From Paenibacillus cymbidii (lineage in GTDB: Bacteria > Bacillota > Bacilli > Paenibacillales > NBRC-103111), in contig NZ_SHLX01000024.1 of the NCBI RefSeq assembly GCF_004764705.1, forward strand, positions 1 to 64,000: DNA of 64,000 nt, read 5' to 3'. The notes under the pieces are model-generated. The model saw nothing but the letters and a program-made list of their open reading frames with translations. It did not search any database and was not told the DNA's origin. The position numbers and the translations under genes are program-made. This document shows positions 26,886 through 35,303 of this stretch, piece by piece; position 1 is the first letter of the stretch, and the number at the start of each line of letters is the position of its first letter.

Positions 26886-27470
26886 TTACTGGGGCAGGAC
26901 CGGATTTCCTTTTGCGCGGTGGCGGCGATTCCAAGGCGTGCCCAGATAAGTGAGCGCCCAGCGGTCAAGTCCGTACCAGCCGGCTACTTTCCAGCCAAGC
27001 ACAAGCCAGGTGGCCAGAATGAACAGCAGCGGGTTCGTGCTCAGCGTGCCGGCAAACAGGAAGCTCGCGTTCATGAATGCGCCGAAAAACGCCGCGATGC
27101 CGGTCAACAAACCGAGAATGAGCCCAAGTCCGACGCACAATTCGCCGAAGGCGACAACATACGAAAACACTTTGACATGCGGGAGCACCATGTGCTCCAA
27201 ATAGTCCGCGTACCACCCCGTTACGTCTTTGCCGCTTTCCGCTTTGCTCATCGCGCCTTTGACGAAGCCCGTCAGCGCCGTACCCGCATCGCTTCCCACC
27301 CATTTTTCGTTCGTCACTTTGCCCCAGCCGGCTTTCACCCATGCATAACCCAGGTAGAGGCGAATCACCAGCCAAATCAGACCCGATCTCGTGTTGTTGA
27401 ACAAAAAATTGGATACGGGGTTTTCGGGGACGATAATGTTTTTGCCGTGCAGTTCCTCTTTGATCGTCAT
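26886..27470 (-). CDS. DoxX-family membrane protein
   Basis: 194 residues with about four membrane segments, starting with a hydrophilic stretch and then SGLIWLVIRLYLGYAWVKAGWGKV, typical of DoxX/TQO small-subunit-like proteins, whose biochemical role in Bacillota is mostly unknown. FGELCVGLGLILGLLTGIAAFFGAFMN gives the second and third segments. ATG at 27470 is preferred because AGGAG lies nine bases upstream; ATG at 27479 directly abuts that site. It is alone on its strand. Confidence 0.8.
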   Translation of the reverse strand: MTIKEELHGKNIIVPENPVSNFLFNNTRSGLIWLVIRLYLGYAWVKAGWGKVTNEKWVGSDAGTALTGFVKGAMSKAESGKDVTGWYADYLEHMVLPHVKVFSYVVAFGELCVGLGLILGLLTGIAAFFGAFMNASFLFAGTLSTNPLLFILATWLVLGWKVAGWYGLDRWALTYLGTPWNRRHRAKGNPVLPQ

Positions 27471-27600
27471 GCGATTCATCTCCTCGGCTGGTTGGATTTG
27501 TCTTTATCATATGTCATTTCAGCATCGAATGATGTGATATTTTTCACACCGAACGGCCGAATCGGAAACAAATCTGTCATGGGAACGAGGATGCGGCGTA

Positions 27601-27629
27601 TTGTCCGCATGCGCGGCTTCCTGTATACT
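27601..27629 (+). promoter_or_regulatory. Candidate sigma-A promoter
   Basis: TTGTCC (27601-27606), a 17-bp spacer and TATACT (27624-27629), 35 bases before the next start codon. Good spacing and consensus match. Confidence 0.65.
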
Positions 27630-27664
27630 AAGAGCGTTGGAAATTGCCGTAACAGGAGGCTGTC

Positions 27665-28087
27665 ATGAGGGAGTTCATCATTTTATTGCACGTCGTCGGC
27701 TCGATCGGCATGGGGTTGTATCTGTTGCTGCCGTTTCTGGTCATGAGGCTCGGCACGTTGGCCAAGCCGCTGCAGGAAGGTTATGTCGCAATGATTTTGG
27801 CGGCGAACCGGATCGGGCAATATTTGCTCGTGGTGCAATTGTTGACCGGAGGATACCTGATTTCCAAAGCGGGCGTATCCAGCAGCTGGATCATTACGGT
27901 TATTGTCTTGTTCGTCGCCGCCGGCGCCGTTACCGGCATTATCGCCAAACCGCTGAAGAAGCTGAAGCAGGACGGGGAAGACAGCAACGCCTCCGTAACG
28001 CTGGCCAAAATCAATACGCTGGCTACGCTTGTAAGCGTCATCTTTTTGCTGATCGTCATTTTGATGGTGTACCGCGATCTGATTTAA
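27665..28087 (+). CDS. Small four-helix membrane protein of unknown function
   Basis: 140 residues with four predicted membrane segments (about 3-27, 42-66, 74-94, 116-136), and charged loops KPLKKLKQDGEDSN between the last two. The pattern is like small DUF2269-type membrane proteins, but I do not recognise the family. AGGAGG lies six bases before the ATG, a well-formed promoter stands upstream and a strong terminator follows, so it is a single-gene transcription unit and very likely real. Confidence 0.8.
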   Translation: MREFIILLHVVGSIGMGLYLLLPFLVMRLGTLAKPLQEGYVAMILAANRIGQYLLVVQLLTGGYLISKAGVSSSWIITVIVLFVAAGAVTGIIAKPLKKLKQDGEDSNASVTLAKINTLATLVSVIFLLIVILMVYRDLI

Positions 28088-28106
28088 CCTGTCGCGTCCG
28101 AAAAAA

Positions 28107-28147
28107 AAGCCGTATTGGCGTCCTGAAGACGCCAATACGGCTTTTTT
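28107..28147. terminator. Strong bidirectional-looking terminator
   Basis: 16-bp perfect arms AAGCCGTATTGGCGTC (28107-28122) and GACGCCAATACGGCTT (28128-28143), 5-base loop, A run on the left and T run on the right. Confidence 0.95.
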
Positions 28148-28162
28148 GCTTGGCAACAAAAT

Positions 28163-28191
28163 TTGCGATTTAGGGTCATTTATGATAAAAT
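28163..28191 (+). promoter_or_regulatory. Candidate promoter before the small 28.2-kb gene
   Basis: TTGCGA (28163-28168), a 17-bp spacer and TAAAAT (28186-28191), 36 bases before the ATG at 28227. The match is moderate. Confidence 0.45.
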
Positions 28192-28226
28192 TTCAATATA
28201 TTCGAACAGAAAGGAGGTTAATCTTG

Positions 28227-28580
28227 ATGTTATCTCCTGTTATCTCGACGAATCGATGGATATCGGCGGTTTTAATCTCGATCTTCATGCTTTTTTCGAC
28301 TCCGACCCCGGTTATGCAGACGGAGACGAACACGAATGAAACGCTCCGTTTCTCCATCTCCCAAGGCATCGAATTTCATGGCAAGCTGATCCGCAAGACT
28401 TCGCCTGGCGCCATGCTGCTTGCCGCGTTGGGTGCCGCATTCGTGCGCCGATTCCGCATGATCGTCTGCTCGTATCTCCGCTTGACCGTCGTTGTCCGCT
28501 CCGCGTTTCGCCCGATCGTCGCCCGCTTGTTATCCAGCCTTCAACTTGCCCCCAGCCGTTTGACATCGATTTACCCGTGA
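28227..28580 (+). CDS. Putative small secreted or membrane protein, unknown
   Basis: 117 residues. An N-terminal hydrophobic segment (about 11-27, ISAVLISIFMLFSTPTPV) could be a signal peptide or membrane anchor; the rest is basic and Leu/Ala/Arg-rich (LRLTVVVRSAFRPIVARLLSS), with no recognised domain. Support for coding comes from an excellent ribosome binding site (AAGGAGG, 28212-28218) and a promoter candidate upstream. Against it are the unusual composition and no visible homologue. It stands where B. subtilis has khtS, upstream of khtT-khtU, but I see no sequence basis to call it KhtS. It could be an RNA leader with a short frame instead. Confidence 0.4.
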   Translation: MLSPVISTNRWISAVLISIFMLFSTPTPVMQTETNTNETLRFSISQGIEFHGKLIRKTSPGAMLLAALGAAFVRRFRMIVCSYLRLTVVVRSAFRPIVARLLSSLQLAPSRLTSIYP

Positions 28581-28751
28581 CCCTTCCTGCTCGTCCTTGT
28601 TTCTCTTTGGCGTTGTCCGCTTGCCGTCAAGCCGATTGGTTCGGACTGTCCGGTTTCTTTGTGTTGTCGCCGGGCTTCGGCTGCCGCAAGCAAACGATAT
28701 TTCAACAAAGGAGCGGAGGAACGTCGCCCCATTTCATAGCCGTTAAACGCT

Positions 28752-28775
28752 TCCTCCGTCCTTCATTCGGGAGGA
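28752..28775 (+). promoter_or_regulatory. Hairpin that could mask the khtT ribosome binding site
   Basis: TCCTCC (28752-28757) is complementary to GGAGGA (28770-28775), which is the khtT Shine-Dalgarno sequence, with a 12-base loop. No known riboswitch core was recognised in the 204 bases before khtT. Confidence 0.4.
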
Positions 28776-28784
28776 TGATTGCCT

Positions 28785-29285
28785 ATGCATATTCGTGAAT
28801 CGATTTTGCCGGCTATCGGCAAAAAATTTCAATTCAAAACCCGGGAAGGAGACTTGTTCGTACTGATTGTACATGATGACGGCCGGCGCGAATGGTATCA
28901 ATTCGACCGCGACCGTCCGGACGAAGTCGTGTCGACGCTCACGCTGGACGATGACGAAGCCCGTCTGGTGGCGGGCATTCTCGGGGGGATGGTTTACAAG
29001 CCAAAAGCGCTGGAAACGATCGAAATCGCGTTGGACGAACTCGTGATCGAATGGTATCGTGTGGACCCTTCTTCGCGGTGCGTCGGCCGAACGATCGGCG
29101 AGCTGCATTTCCGCCGCCATTCCGGCGCGACGATCATTGCCATCGTCGAGCGCAATCATTCGAAACAGATCAATCCCGGCCCCGACTATCCGATCCGTGC
29201 GGGCGCGACACTTGTCGTCGCAGGAGAAAGGCGGCAGCATAAAACGTTCCGGGATTTGCTGGCGAACGGATGTGATGGCCAATGA
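28785..29285 (+). CDS. khtT: K+/H+ antiporter regulatory subunit KhtT (TrkA-C domain)
   Basis: 166 residues closely resembling B. subtilis KhtT (YhaT): LPAIGKKFQF, IVHDDGRREWYQFDRD, LDDDEARLVAGILGGMVYKP and the C-terminal RCK-C (TrkA-C) domain from about 90 onward (VGRTIGELHFRR, INPGPDYPIRAGATLVVAGE). KhtT is the cytoplasmic subunit that gates the KhtU antiporter; in B. subtilis it responds to c-di-AMP and pH. ATG at 28785 follows GGGAGG (28769-28774). The last four bases overlap the khtU start (ATGA), so the pair is coupled. Confidence 0.93.
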   Translation: MHIRESILPAIGKKFQFKTREGDLFVLIVHDDGRREWYQFDRDRPDEVVSTLTLDDDEARLVAGILGGMVYKPKALETIEIALDELVIEWYRVDPSSRCVGRTIGELHFRRHSGATIIAIVERNHSKQINPGPDYPIRAGATLVVAGERRQHKTFRDLLANGCDGQ

Positions 29286-30508
29286 ACCATTTCGTATTTG
29301 AGGTCGGGCTGGCGATTGCACTCATCGCTGCAGCCGGCTTGCTGTCGGCGAAGCTGCGTATTTCCGTTATTCCATTCTACATTTTGATCGGCATGGCCGT
29401 CGGACCGCATGCTATCGAATGGTGGCATTTCGATTTTCGCTTTATTTCCAGCGCGCCACTGATCGAGTTTATGGGCCGGATCGGGGTGTTGTTCCTGCTC
29501 TTTTATCTGGGGCTGGAATTTTCCGTCGGGCGGCTGATCCAATCCGGACGATCGATCGCGCTGGGCGGAACGGTGTATATCGCCATCAACTTAACGCTCG
29601 GTCTGCTGTTTGCTTTCGCCATGGGTCTGCCTTTAAAGGAAATATTGATCGTAGCGGGCATCACGACGATTTCGTCAAGCGCGATAGCGGCCAAGGTAAT
29701 CGTCGATTTAAAGCGCACGGCCAACCCGGAGACGGAAATGATTCTGGGCATCATCATGTTCGAGGATGTGTTCCTTGCTATCTATATTTCGATCGTGTCC
29801 GGGCTTGTGCTGAGCGGATCGGCCACACTCGGCGGTGTGCTGCTGTCGGCGGGGATAGCGCTCGTCTTCATGCTGCTCGTGCTCGCCGTCGGGCGCAAAT
29901 GCGTGCCGCTGTTGAACCGGCTGCTGTCGATTCGTTCAAACGAACTATTCCTGCTTGTTATCTTCGCCGGATTGTTCCTGGTGGCGGGTTTTTCCGAAAC
30001 GATTCATGTCGCCGAAGCGATCGGCGCTCTGCTCGTCGGTCTTGTACTGGCGGAAACGACCCATGCCAAGCGGATTGAACATCTCATTTTGCCATTTCGC
30101 GATTTTTTCGGGGCGATCTTCTTCTTCGGCTTCGGGCTGTCGATCGATCCGATGTCGCTCGGCGGCGCCGTGTGGATGTCGCTCGGGGCGGCAGCGCTGA
30201 CGCTGGCTGGCAATTTGGCTGCCGGCTGGTGGGCCGGCCGGATCGCCGGCTTGTCGCCGAAGTCGTCGGTTACGATCGGGCTGACAATCATGGCGCGCGG
30301 CGAATTTTCGATCATTTTGGCCAATTTGGCCAAAGCCGGCGGGTTGCTTGCGTTGGTGCAGCCGTTCGCCGCACTGTATGTGCTTATTCTGGCGGTGCTT
30401 GGGCCGCTGCTGTCGAAGGAATCGAAGCGGATTTACGCCGGACTGGAGAAGCTGTTTGGGCTGTTCGGCAGACGGGGGGGGCGCGAGCGGGCGACCGCTC
30501 CGGATTGA
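29282..30508 (+). CDS. khtU: K+/H+ antiporter KhtU (CPA2 family)
   Basis: 408 residues with about twelve membrane segments of the CPA2/KefB-type Na+(K+)/H+ exchanger fold. Family features are FLLFYLGLEFSVGRL, the helix-break region ITTISSSAIAAKVIVDL, FEDVFLAIYISIV, and IMARGEFSIILANLA. With KhtT it exports potassium in exchange for protons when K+ or c-di-AMP is high. Start codon overlaps khtT. Unlike KefC-type proteins it has no attached RCK domain, which is supplied by KhtT. Confidence 0.93.
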   Translation: MNHFVFEVGLAIALIAAAGLLSAKLRISVIPFYILIGMAVGPHAIEWWHFDFRFISSAPLIEFMGRIGVLFLLFYLGLEFSVGRLIQSGRSIALGGTVYIAINLTLGLLFAFAMGLPLKEILIVAGITTISSSAIAAKVIVDLKRTANPETEMILGIIMFEDVFLAIYISIVSGLVLSGSATLGGVLLSAGIALVFMLLVLAVGRKCVPLLNRLLSIRSNELFLLVIFAGLFLVAGFSETIHVAEAIGALLVGLVLAETTHAKRIEHLILPFRDFFGAIFFFGFGLSIDPMSLGGAVWMSLGAAALTLAGNLAAGWWAGRIAGLSPKSSVTIGLTIMARGEFSIILANLAKAGGLLALVQPFAALYVLILAVLGPLLSKESKRIYAGLEKLFGLFGRRGGRERATAPD

Positions 30509-30544
30509 TAAACAATACCATTACGGTTTCGGGAGGGAAGGCCC

Positions 30545-31474
30545 ATGAAACGGAGATGGAGAAATGGACCCGCGCCCGGATGGGTGCGGACGGTTGTCGG
30601 AGCGGGAGGCGGAGGAGCGGACATCGGATTCATGCTGACCGGCGGCTTGTTTGCAGCGGCAGCCCTGGAGTTGTTTCTTGTGCCCAATGGCCTGTTCGTC
30701 GGAGGTTGGACGGGTGTTGCGTTACTATTGTTTTACGGCATCGAAGTGAAGCCGTGGCTGCTGCTGCTAGTATTGCTAGCGTCTCTGCTGGCCCTGCGGT
30801 CGATTCGCCACCGCCGCGGGAGGAGCGAACCGCCTCGCAGCAGCGCCGGCCTGCTGGCGTTTGCTCTCGGCGCGATGCTGCTGCATCCGGTGCCGGGCGT
30901 AACGGAGGAATTGTTGCCGGCGGCAGTTTTCGGCGGCTTGCTGCTTGGTATCGGCGTTCGCCTCGCAACGGGAAGCGGCGGGTTGCTCGATCCGGGCGAC
31001 GTCGCCGACGCGTTCGGACGCCCCGGCACGCAAACGACGTGGACCGTGCTGCTTGTCGGCAACGCGGCGCTGCTTGTTGTTGCGGCGTTCGCGTTCGCGG
31101 GCGAGCCGAAGCTTGCGGTGCATTCGCTGGTCGCCTGGGTGGCGGCGTTGGCGGTCGTTGCCCGCGTGTTCGGGGAGCCGCGGCTGGTGCTCACGATGAG
31201 CGTCAACAGCCGTGTGAGCGCGGCCGTTGCGGCGGCGCTGCGGGCGGAAGAGCGATCCGTTGTCGAGGAGCGGCCCACTGGCGGCAAAGGCAGGAACGAA
31301 GGTCCCGCGGCGCAACCGGAGGCGATCCGGCTCAGCGCGTCTCGGCTGGAGGAAACGACGCTGCGGGACCGTATCCGCGCCATCGATCCTGAAGCGGACA
31401 TCCGCGTCATCGCTGATTGGCCGAATGGGGAAGCGAAATCGCCGCGGCTGACGGAGAGCCGCAGACCGGAGTAA
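30545..31474 (+). CDS. YitT-family membrane protein, shortened and divergent
   Basis: 309 residues. The first 200 hold five hydrophobic segments, with GGLFAAAALELFLVPNGLFVGGWTGVALLLFYG matching the N-terminal signature of YitT (DUF161) proteins. The C-terminal 100 residues are hydrophilic and only vaguely like the DUF2179 domain (LTMSVNSRVSAAVAAAL, then a charged, low-complexity tail). Function of YitT proteins is unknown. GGGAGGG precedes the ATG by seven bases, and it lies 36 bases after khtU, so it is probably the third gene of that operon. Assignment to the family is moderately sure; the tail is unusual. Confidence 0.65.
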   Translation: MKRRWRNGPAPGWVRTVVGAGGGGADIGFMLTGGLFAAAALELFLVPNGLFVGGWTGVALLLFYGIEVKPWLLLLVLLASLLALRSIRHRRGRSEPPRSSAGLLAFALGAMLLHPVPGVTEELLPAAVFGGLLLGIGVRLATGSGGLLDPGDVADAFGRPGTQTTWTVLLVGNAALLVVAAFAFAGEPKLAVHSLVAWVAALAVVARVFGEPRLVLTMSVNSRVSAAVAAALRAEERSVVEERPTGGKGRNEGPAAQPEAIRLSASRLEETTLRDRIRAIDPEADIRVIADWPNGEAKSPRLTESRRPE

Positions 31475-31515
31475 CGTTGGCGCCGGAACTATGGTCGGCG
31501 GCAGAACGGGCCAGG

Positions 31516-32112
31516 TCAGTCTTCCGACAATTCGTCGAGCGTCTTCTCCACGCTTGGCGCCAGATGCTCGAGGAAGTAGTCGACCTCGGGGAGGGCGAGT
31601 GCGGCGATTTTCGTTTCGAGCTGCTTCTTCGCCACCGCAAACTCGCGGTTGCCCGTGGACAGTTCGGTTGTGCATTTCAGATAGGCGTCCAGCAGATCGG
31701 CGGCTTTGACGAGCTTGTTCAACTCGCTATTGCCGCCGGATTTGCCCGCGATCAGCGGGGCGTACAAGTCGCGCAGCGGCTCCGGCACCATGCCGGTCAA
31801 CCGGTCTGAGGCAAGCTTCTCGATTTCGCGGAAGCTGGCGACGATGCCGGGATTGTGATGCTTGACCGGCGTCGGAATGTCGCCGGTGATCGTTTCGCTG
31901 GCGTCGTGGAACAGCGCCAGCGAAACGGCCGCGCCGGTATCGACGCCGCGGCCGTATATTTCGTTGGCGATCGAGCAGAGCATGTGCGTGAGCAGCGCCA
32001 CATGGTACGAATGCTCGGCGACATTCTCTTCGACGACGTTGCGCATCAGGCTCCAGCGTTTGATGTAGCGCAGCCGGTACATGTAAGCGAAAAAGTGGCT
32101 TTGGTGATCCAT
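31516..32112 (-). CDS. yfbR: 5'-deoxynucleotidase, YfbR-type HD-domain hydrolase
   Basis: 198 residues of the HD superfamily. The metal ligands are in VAEHSYHVALLTH (His), ALFHDASETITGDIPTP (His-Asp plus Glu) and VKAADLLDAYLK (Asp). The arrangement matches YfbR, which dephosphorylates deoxynucleoside 5'-monophosphates. ATG at 32112 (MDHQSHFFAYMYRLRYIKRW) has AGGAG about ten bases upstream; the 37 residues before it lie over the palindromic repeat region and are not expected to be translated. It is divergent from fumA. Confidence 0.88.
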   Translation of the reverse strand: MDHQSHFFAYMYRLRYIKRWSLMRNVVEENVAEHSYHVALLTHMLCSIANEIYGRGVDTGAAVSLALFHDASETITGDIPTPVKHHNPGIVASFREIEKLASDRLTGMVPEPLRDLYAPLIAGKSGGNSELNKLVKAADLLDAYLKCTTELSTGNREFAVAKKQLETKIAALALPEVDYFLEHLAPSVEKTLDELSED

Positions 32113-32161
32113 TGCTGGCGGCTCCTTATCGTTAAAATCTTGTTTGGCGGCCATGTGATCG

Positions 32162-32258
32162 AAAATAGGCCATAAAAAATGGCTTATTCGCCTCATTTTC
32201 CTCTTTTCATCGCGGCCGGCCATTTACCCCCAATAGCCCCTAAAACATGGCCTATTTT
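32162..32258. repeat. Dispersed palindromic repeat, locus B (two modules)
   Basis: Module 1 AAAATAGGCCATAAAAAATGGCTTATT (cited by ends: 32162-32188) and module 2 AATAGCCCC...GGCCTATTTT (32232-32258). The spacer TTCGCCTCAT after module 1 also occurs after module 3 of the array at 458-652. This copy lies between the divergent yfbR and fumA starts. Confidence 0.8.
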
Positions 32259-32320
32259 CGGACGATCTCTTTTGCCGATCCGCCAAAAGCAGTCCGACTA
32301 CAGAGAACACGCCGCTCGGG

Positions 32321-32349
32321 TGGACGGCGTAGCGAGATTTTCCTATAAT
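32321..32349 (+). promoter_or_regulatory. Candidate fumA promoter
   Basis: TGGACG (32321-32326), a 17-bp spacer and a perfect TATAAT (32344-32349). The leader to the start codon would be about 115 bases. The -35 is weak. Confidence 0.5.
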
Positions 32350-32470
32350 TATAGGGATAGCTTGCAGCGTTGACGACTGCCTTATTGTAACATGGAACGG
32401 TTAGGGTGTGTTTGGAAACTCCGAAGACAGCAGGTTTTCAGGCACGCCCAAATGAGAGGAGACACCGGGA

Positions 32471-34015
32471 ATGCGCGATTTTGGAGAAAGTGTATACAAG
32501 CTGATTGTGGAAACGTCGACGAATTTGCCGGCGGACGTGCGCCGGGCCATTCAGCAGGCGCAGCTGAAGGAAGACGAAGGAACGAGAGCGGCGCTGTCGC
32601 TGTCGACGATTGCGAACAATATTGAGCTCGCGGAATGCAACGTATCGCCGATTTGCCAGGATACGGGCATGCCGACGTTCATCATACACACGCCGATCGG
32701 CGCCAACCAGATCGCGATGAAACGCGACGTGCTCGAAGCCGTTCGCCGCGCGACGAAGGACGGCAAGCTGCGCACGAACTCGGTCGATTCGCTGACGGGC
32801 GCGAACAGCGGCGACAACCTCGGGCCGGGCACGCCGGTCGTGCATTTCGAGCAGTGGGAGAAGGACGATATCGACGTCCGCCTCATCCTGAAGGGCGGCG
32901 GCTGCGAGAACAAAAACATCCAATACAGCCTGCCGGCCGAGTTGGAAGGCGTCGGCAAGGCGGGCCGCGACCTGGACGGCATTCGCAAATGCATCATGCA
33001 CGCCATCTACCAGGCGCAAGGCCAAGGCTGCAGCGCCGGCTTCATCGGCGTCGGCATCGGCGGCGACCGCACGACCGGCTACGAGTTGGCGAAGCACCAG
33101 CTGTTCCGCAAGGTCGACGACGTCAATCCGCACGAAGAGCTGCGCAAGCTGGAAGAATACGTACTCGCGAACGCCAACTCGCTTGGCATCGGCACGATGG
33201 GCTTCGGCGGCAACGTGACGCTGCTCGGCTGCAAGGTGGGCGTCATGAACCGGCTGCCGGCCAGCTTCTTCGTCTCCGTCGCCTACAACTGCTGGGCGTT
33301 CCGGCGGCAGGGCGTGCTGCTGAACGCGGAGACGGGCGCGATCAAGGATTGGCTGTACGAGGACGGTAAAGAGGTGCCGATGCAGCCCAAGGACGGCGCA
33401 GCGGAAGCCGCCGCCCAAGCCGGTCAGGAGCGCCGCGAAGTGCACCTGACGACGCCGATCAGCGAAGAGGAGATCCGCAGCCTTCGCGTCGGCGACGTTG
33501 TCGTCATCGACGGCATGATTCATACGGGCCGCGACGCGCTGCACAAATATTTGATGGACCACGACAGCCCGGTCGATCTGCAAGGTTCGGTCATTTACCA
33601 CTGCGGACCGGTAATGCTCAAGGACGAACAGGGCCAGTGGCACGTCAAGGCGGCCGGCCCGACGACGAGCATCCGCGAGGAGCCGTATCAGGGCGACATC
33701 ATCAAGAAATTCGGCATTCGAGCCGTGATCGGCAAAGGCGGTATGGGCGCCAAAACGCTGAAAGCGTTGCAGGAGCACGGCGGCGTCTACTTGAACGCGA
33801 TCGGCGGCGCGGCGCAATATTACGCCCAGTGCCTGGAGAAGGTGGAAGGCGTCGATCTGATGGAATTCGGCATTCCGGAAGCGATGTGGCACCTCAAATG
33901 CAAAGGCTTCGCCGCGATCGTAACGATGGACGCGCACGGCAATAGCCTGCATGCCGACGTCGAGCAGCATTCGCTGGCGAAACTGGCCGCCTTCAAAGAA
34001 CCGGTATTCAAGTGA
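32471..34015 (+). CDS. fumA: Class I fumarate hydratase (iron-sulfur)
   Basis: Interconverts fumarate and malate in the TCA cycle using an oxygen-sensitive [4Fe-4S] cluster. The 514-residue protein fuses the alpha (about 1-290) and beta (about 330-514) parts. Cluster Cys are in ECNVSPICQDTGMP, in KAGGG-like GGGCENKN, and in LLGCKVG; GFGGNVTLLG and YHCGPVML are family motifs. GAGAGGAG (32455-32462) lies eight bases before the ATG. Many Bacillota use the stable class II FumC instead; whether this organism also has one is unknown. The next gene overlaps its stop codon. Confidence 0.93.
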   Translation: MRDFGESVYKLIVETSTNLPADVRRAIQQAQLKEDEGTRAALSLSTIANNIELAECNVSPICQDTGMPTFIIHTPIGANQIAMKRDVLEAVRRATKDGKLRTNSVDSLTGANSGDNLGPGTPVVHFEQWEKDDIDVRLILKGGGCENKNIQYSLPAELEGVGKAGRDLDGIRKCIMHAIYQAQGQGCSAGFIGVGIGGDRTTGYELAKHQLFRKVDDVNPHEELRKLEEYVLANANSLGIGTMGFGGNVTLLGCKVGVMNRLPASFFVSVAYNCWAFRRQGVLLNAETGAIKDWLYEDGKEVPMQPKDGAAEAAAQAGQERREVHLTTPISEEEIRSLRVGDVVVIDGMIHTGRDALHKYLMDHDSPVDLQGSVIYHCGPVMLKDEQGQWHVKAAGPTTSIREEPYQGDIIKKFGIRAVIGKGGMGAKTLKALQEHGGVYLNAIGGAAQYYAQCLEKVEGVDLMEFGIPEAMWHLKCKGFAAIVTMDAHGNSLHADVEQHSLAKLAAFKEPVFK

Positions 34016-34995
34016 ACGGCCCGCTGGCGCGCCTGGGCCTCGGATTCAATACGTATTTCGAGAAGTATATGTTTCTGGTCGTGCCGGTAGCGCTGCTGCT
34101 CGGGTTCGCCTGGTCCGGGCCGTTCGGCAGCCTGACCGGCTGGGTGCCCTGGCTGTTCGGCTACCTGACCTTCGTCATGGCGCTCGGCTGCAGCCCGCGG
34201 CAAGTCGCCGACGCGCTGCGCATGCCGGGTACGATTCTGCTCACGCTCGCCATCGTCCATATCGTGGCGCCGCCGGCCGCATACGGGCTCGGGGCGCTGC
34301 TGTTCGGCCACGATTCGCCGTTCGTGATCGGCTTCGTGCTGTTTGCGGTCATCCCGCTCGGCGTGTCGTCGGTCATTTGGGTGGGCGTCGCAGGCGGCAA
34401 CGTGCCTCTTGCGCTGTCGCTGATCGTGCTCGATTCGGCGCTCAGCCCGTTTGTTGTGCCGGCGGAGATCGCTTTCTTTTTCGGCAAAGGCATCAGCTTC
34501 GACCACTGGAAAATGATGAGCGACCTGCTGCTGATCGTCGTTGTGCCGACGATCGTCGGCGTAGCGGTCAATGCGCTGACCGGCGGCAAGGTCAAAACGA
34601 GCTGGGGCCCGGTAGCGCTGCCGCTGTCCAAAATCAGCTTCTTCCTCGTCGTGCTGATCAACGCGGCCGCCATTGCGCCGCAGATCGGCGCGATCAAATC
34701 GGATGTGCCGGTGCTGCTGCCGGCCGTGCTGGTTCTTGTCGCGTTCTGCTACGCCATCGGGTACGCCGGTTCGGCCGGCTTGCGCAACGACAGCCTGACG
34801 GCCACGCTGCTGTACGCTTCCGGCATGCGCAACATTTCGCTCGGCGTCGTCATCGGGCTCGCTTATTTCGAGCCCAGGGCGGCGGTGCCCGTCGTGCTGG
34901 CGATCCTGGTGCAGCAGCCGATGGCGACGCTTATGTACACGCTCGTCAAATGGTCGCAGAAACGGTTTGGCTCGCGGGCGCAGTCCGCGGGATAA
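34012..34995 (+). CDS. Bile acid:sodium symporter (SBF/BASS) family transporter
   Basis: 327 residues, about ten membrane segments. Family features are FVMALGCSPRQVADAL (the usual MG-like segment), FAVIPLGVSSVIWVGVAGGNVPLALSLIVLDSALSPFVVP (the crossing-helix region, cited by its ASP/SPF core), and YASGMRNISLGVVIGLAYFEP. BASS proteins import organic anions with sodium. The gene starts with GTG that overlaps the fumA stop (GTGA), so it is coupled to fumarase; an organic-acid substrate is a reasonable inference. No separate ribosome binding site is seen. Confidence 0.85.
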   Translation: MNGPLARLGLGFNTYFEKYMFLVVPVALLLGFAWSGPFGSLTGWVPWLFGYLTFVMALGCSPRQVADALRMPGTILLTLAIVHIVAPPAAYGLGALLFGHDSPFVIGFVLFAVIPLGVSSVIWVGVAGGNVPLALSLIVLDSALSPFVVPAEIAFFFGKGISFDHWKMMSDLLLIVVVPTIVGVAVNALTGGKVKTSWGPVALPLSKISFFLVVLINAAAIAPQIGAIKSDVPVLLPAVLVLVAFCYAIGYAGSAGLRNDSLTATLLYASGMRNISLGVVIGLAYFEPRAAVPVVLAILVQQPMATLMYTLVKWSQKRFGSRAQSAG

Positions 34996-35003
34996 CCCTG
35001 AAG

Positions 35004-35048
35004 CACGCCTCCCGAATCCCTAAAGGCGAATCGGAGGCGTGTTTCTTT
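35004..35048 (+). terminator. Terminator after the fumA unit
   Basis: CACGCCTCC (35004-35012) pairs with GGAGGCGTG (35033-35041), with partial pairing inside, followed by TTTCTTT. The rest of the 308-base gap before phoR holds the control region at 35156-35221 and nothing else I can support. Confidence 0.7.
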
Positions 35049-35155
35049 AACAGAATCAGAAAGTATAAACTCCGGAGCGGCACTTCCTGATTCAGCATGA
35101 AAAGTTACCGCTAAAGCCGGGCCAACTTCTTCGAAATGCATCGATAGAAGCTTTT

Positions 35156-35221
35156 CTTACAAAATATTTACAATCCCCCGCCGCCGCCGTACTGGCAAAC
35201 GGCTGCCGTCCCATGTACGAT
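35156..35221 (+). promoter_or_regulatory. Possible PhoP half-sites and phoR promoter
   Basis: CTTACA (35156) and TTTACA (35167) are 11 bp apart, like the first two repeats of the other PhoP boxes, but no third repeat and no -10 at the 20-nt distance follow. A separate promoter candidate is TGGCAA (35193-35198), 17 bp, TACGAT (35216-35221). Autoregulation is possible but weakly supported. Confidence 0.35.
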
Positions 35222-35303
35222 AGAGGGAAACGAGATCAAGGCTGGTCGTTCGCCTGACGGCGAACTGCTCGCCTATGCATCCAAGGAACGGAGTGCATCC
35301 CGC

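Noticed and set aside
28581..28784. c-di-AMP (ydaO-type) riboswitch before khtT
   Set aside because: The conserved ydaO core elements were not found; only the simple Shine-Dalgarno hairpin is supported.
32166..32186. CcpC-type dyad inside the palindrome modules
   Set aside because: ATAA and TTAT are separated by 8 bases, not 7, and are explained by the palindrome itself. The sites at citZ have the exact spacing.
35156..35172. Full PhoP box at phoR
   Set aside because: Only two 11-bp-spaced half-sites; no third unit and no -10 at 20 nt. Kept only as a weak entry.
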